NCBI RefSeq assembly: GCF_001039355.2
Contig: NW_019773514.1
Span: 1,495,582-1,559,581 of the forward strand
DNA length: 64,000 bases
Direction: 5' to 3'
Source of the DNA: Lingula anatina
Lineage: Eukaryota; Brachiopoda; Lingulata; Lingulida; Lingulidae
Below are positions 61,266 to 64,000 of this stretch, piece after piece. The notes below the pieces were generated by a model, which worked only from the letters and a program-made list of their open reading frames with translations, had not been told where the DNA came from and made no database searches. Made by a program: the position numbers and the translations under genes. Every line of letters begins with the position of its first letter. The stretch's first letter is position 1.

Positions 61266-63257
61266 GTTAAGGTTTTACGTGACAAATTTGCTAATTGTCC
61301 TCAAAACCAGGGGCATCTTTGTCTCCGCAAATGTCTATTTTACTGTGAATACCGTTCAGGTGCAAACCAGTTTATTTTTCTTCCACTAAAACGCCAAGGT
61401 GCAGAAACATAAGAATGATGTGGAATTCTGGCTCATGTTATAATACATTGATTTGCGGAGACAGAAACCCTAGTTTGATGGTTTGAGAGATGCTAGTTTG
61501 ATCATGCGACCCCATTTTCTTCCCACAAACCACCGTCACATAATGTTAAGTACGAGAGAAAAAGGAGCACAGACGCTTTGATTAAATAAAAACACAAATA
61601 TAGTGATTTAACGATTTTTGTATAAAACTGAACGTATAATCACACATGTACATCTATGCAGTTTTGTTGTTATCTCTGAGAAGGTCGCGGTAAGTATGTG
61701 ATTTAGTATTTTAGAGTCACTTATATTTTCAGCGTATTTTTTAAGTTCAGCATTACTTTCTAATAGCTATTATTTTGTGTTGTGATGCTTCATTTTTGGA
61801 GACGCTTTTACGTCTGCTTCATTACACGCTTGGGGTTGTGAGTAAAGGGTCTTAAAGTTTGTAGGTTGTTAAACAACCTCGAGGATTCGGTCAGTTTACA
61901 GCATTTAAAAATTACAATGGAACCAATACCCGCGCAATGTTAGACCGTGCTAAGTCGCTTGCAATTCTGCTTTAATACGGTGCAACGGAAAGAGAAAGAT
62001 GTTTTGAAGTCAATGTTCAGAGAAAGAGTTTAGTAGCAAATCCAAGCCAAAGCGTGTTTGATATATGTTATATAAAAAAATTGAGTATGAAAACCACTTT
62101 GCATGGTGCCTTATGAAGAACATTGAATAAAATGTCAAGGAAACGAAGAAGTTTCCCCTTACTTATGGACAGGTTAAATATCTGACCACTGCGGTACTTG
62201 TTTGAGACCAAACTCTTATCTCTGGTGGGAATAATTTGTTGTGGGAATACCAGATTTTTTAACATGCCATAGATGTCTGAGTTATGTCAAGCTATGTCAA
62301 CCATGACTTTGGTTTTCCTACAGCTAAAACGAGAGTAGTCTGTCTCTTCAGCGACATTTCAATTTGGCTTTCAGTGTGGGCGTGAGTCTATGAACGGCTT
62401 TATGACGCGGGTCTATGAAATAGTCGCAATTGGTAAGGGTTCGCATGGGACACTTCAGACCTGTGTTGTAATATCCCAACCGGCCAATAACTCAGCAGTG
62501 AATTCAGGATGGGGATAAACTATCACTAGAACAAAAAACGTTCGATTCGTAGAGCTTTTCTCAGAAATTTTTATTACCGGAGGGAACATGTCGAACACAC
62601 AGAAAAAAAAAGAGAAAAATGCTTAGAAAAAAATACTTTGGATCGTACATAGCAATATTCTATGCACTTATGAAAGTGTTGCTTATGGCTAGATATACCG
62701 TCGGTTTTTATATATACTGCCAAAATTCATATCACTGACTTTTTTACGTACTCTAGCATGGTGCAAGATATTGAATGTGATTGAATTCTGAAACATACAG
62801 TGACTGTAATTACATTAAGCATTTGAAAAACCGCCAAAGTTTTTTTTTGTGTATTTTTTCTTATTTTCTTTATTTCTGCATCTTTTATAAGTCGTCATCT
62901 TACGCATGCAGAAGATTTTCAAATATTTCACTGTGATATTCGTAAACGTCACTCCTCAGGAGACTCATGGAACTTCTTATTGCTTAGAGATAGCACAATA
63001 TACGAATTCTCATTTTAGGTGGTGTAAGATACTTTCAAACGTTTTAGTTGCTTTGAATGTGTCCAAGAACTGTAGTGATAAAAGGATTCTAAATAAAACA
63101 GACACGTAACAGTCAATAATACGATTAAATACAAAACGTGATATCGGTCAGTGTCTACTGTTAATTGAGAGGTCAAAATGTATTAACCTATTTGTCTGAA
63201 CTGGTTTATTACCCCAACATATTATACATAATAAAGTCTGTACCATTATCATTGCAG

Positions 63258-63417
63258 GCAGCCAAGAAGCAACGGTATCGTTTCAGCGTGATCATCTACG
63301 AGATGAAGAGGGCGGAGATCGTCCCGTATAAGGCCACTCTCCTCGCCTTGGTCAACTGTATCCTCGTGGCCACAGAAGACCTGGAGGAAAGAGTCAGAGT
63401 TAGAAATGAATTCATAG
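63258..63417 (+). CDS. INF2: INF2-like formin, exon 3 (inhibitory domain)
   Basis: 160-nt exon, acceptor CATTGCAG, donor G|GTAAGT. It enters in phase 0 and leaves in phase 1. It encodes KKQRYRFSVIIYEMKRAEIV and ends RVRNEFIG, as in the armadillo-like helices of the family. Confidence 0.9.
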
Positions 63418-63675
63418 GTAAGTTTGCGGCCTCGCCAAAAATTTATATAAGTTTGTTGTCAATTCAAGAGGGACTGCTGGCAAGTGCCTTATTTTGAAAT
63501 ATTTACAAAATGGTGGGCCTATATTTTCGTGTTGTATGCAATGGCAAAGAAAGGGTAGTATTAATAGACGTAAAACATATAAATTATGTAATAGGACCTT
63601 AAATAGTTTGGCTTATTTTGACAGGACGCCTTATGTAACAAGTTTTTGTGCTACACATTTTGACATCCTTTACAG

Positions 63676-63851
63676 GCTTAGACTTGCTGGACATTATCCA
63701 CGATTACGAGAACGAAGATGTGGAAGATCTACAGGTGCAGGTGGACGTTTTCAATGATGAAAAGCAAGCAGACGACGAGATCATGTCTGAAGAACATCCT
63801 GAAATGGACCTTGATAACCCACGCGAGGTGTTTGACGCTGTCTTTCAAAGG
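63676..63851 (+). CDS. INF2: INF2-like formin, exon 4 (inhibitory domain)
   Basis: 176-nt exon, acceptor CTTTACAG, donor GTGAGT, entered in phase 1 and left in phase 0. Residues GLDLLDIIHDYENEDVEDLQ lead to an acidic stretch and PREVFDAVFQR, the end of the inhibitory core. The dimerisation, FH1, FH2 and WH2/DAD parts must lie beyond the window. Confidence 0.88.
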
Positions 63852-64000
63852 GTGAGTTCCTTTGCAGCCTTCAGCTTAAACTCCCACAATTAAAATTTGC
63901 CACGACCTTTGGGAAAAACTAAAATGCTGTGATGCCTTACTTGACATTTCTAGAACGCCTGTTTCTTTTATTTCTCTAATTGTTTGTCATGTGCCATTTG

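Overview
This is eukaryotic nuclear DNA. The genes have GT-AG introns with consistent phases, the sequence is AT-rich, and it is full of microsatellites, MITEs and decayed DNA transposons. The INF2-type formin and the Methuselah-like receptors point to a marine invertebrate bilaterian. An ambulacrarian or cephalochordate is my best guess, but the species cannot be fixed from sequence alone.

1-32 kb is a head-to-tail segmental duplication. Each unit carries one minus-strand, three-exon receptor gene of about 975 residues. The predicted protein has a signal peptide, a somatomedin-B-like Cys cluster, two aromatic-K-N...CxxC ectodomain modules and a seven-helix class-B bundle, with no GPS motif. 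Gene 1 is 8782->3420 and gene 2 is 27603->21586. The exon phases, a TATA box about 145 bp upstream of the ATG and an 11-12 kb flanking landscape are shared. A third, headless copy of the last exon (1584-2750) is nearly identical to gene 1 and stops at a single N beside a Tc1 relic. Unit 1 also contains a ~1.24 kb tandem repeat array that was later split by a 2.08 kb TIR transposon and by a Tc1-containing composite insertion. Unit 2 has its own insertions (Tc1 deletion derivative, 1.1 kb TIR element, hAT-like MITE), for which unit 1 serves as an approximate empty site.

32-38.4 kb is intergenic, with two MITEs.

38.47-64 kb holds the 5' part of a plus-strand INF2-like formin: four coding exons that encode the GTPase-binding/diaphanous-inhibitory region. 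Intron 1 is about 20.8 kb. FH1/FH2 lie beyond the window. Intron 1 contains a TIR element with many subterminal GGGGCAAGTTGGCCCC-type motifs, a second copy of the CCCGTAG MITE, a LINE tail, short tandem duplications, and a 2.3 kb duplication joined through a microsatellite and a single N. Foldback MITEs lie in introns 1 and 2.

Three assembly joins (2751, 42722-42755, 50310) are each flanked by duplicated sequence. They may be unmerged haplotypes rather than biology.
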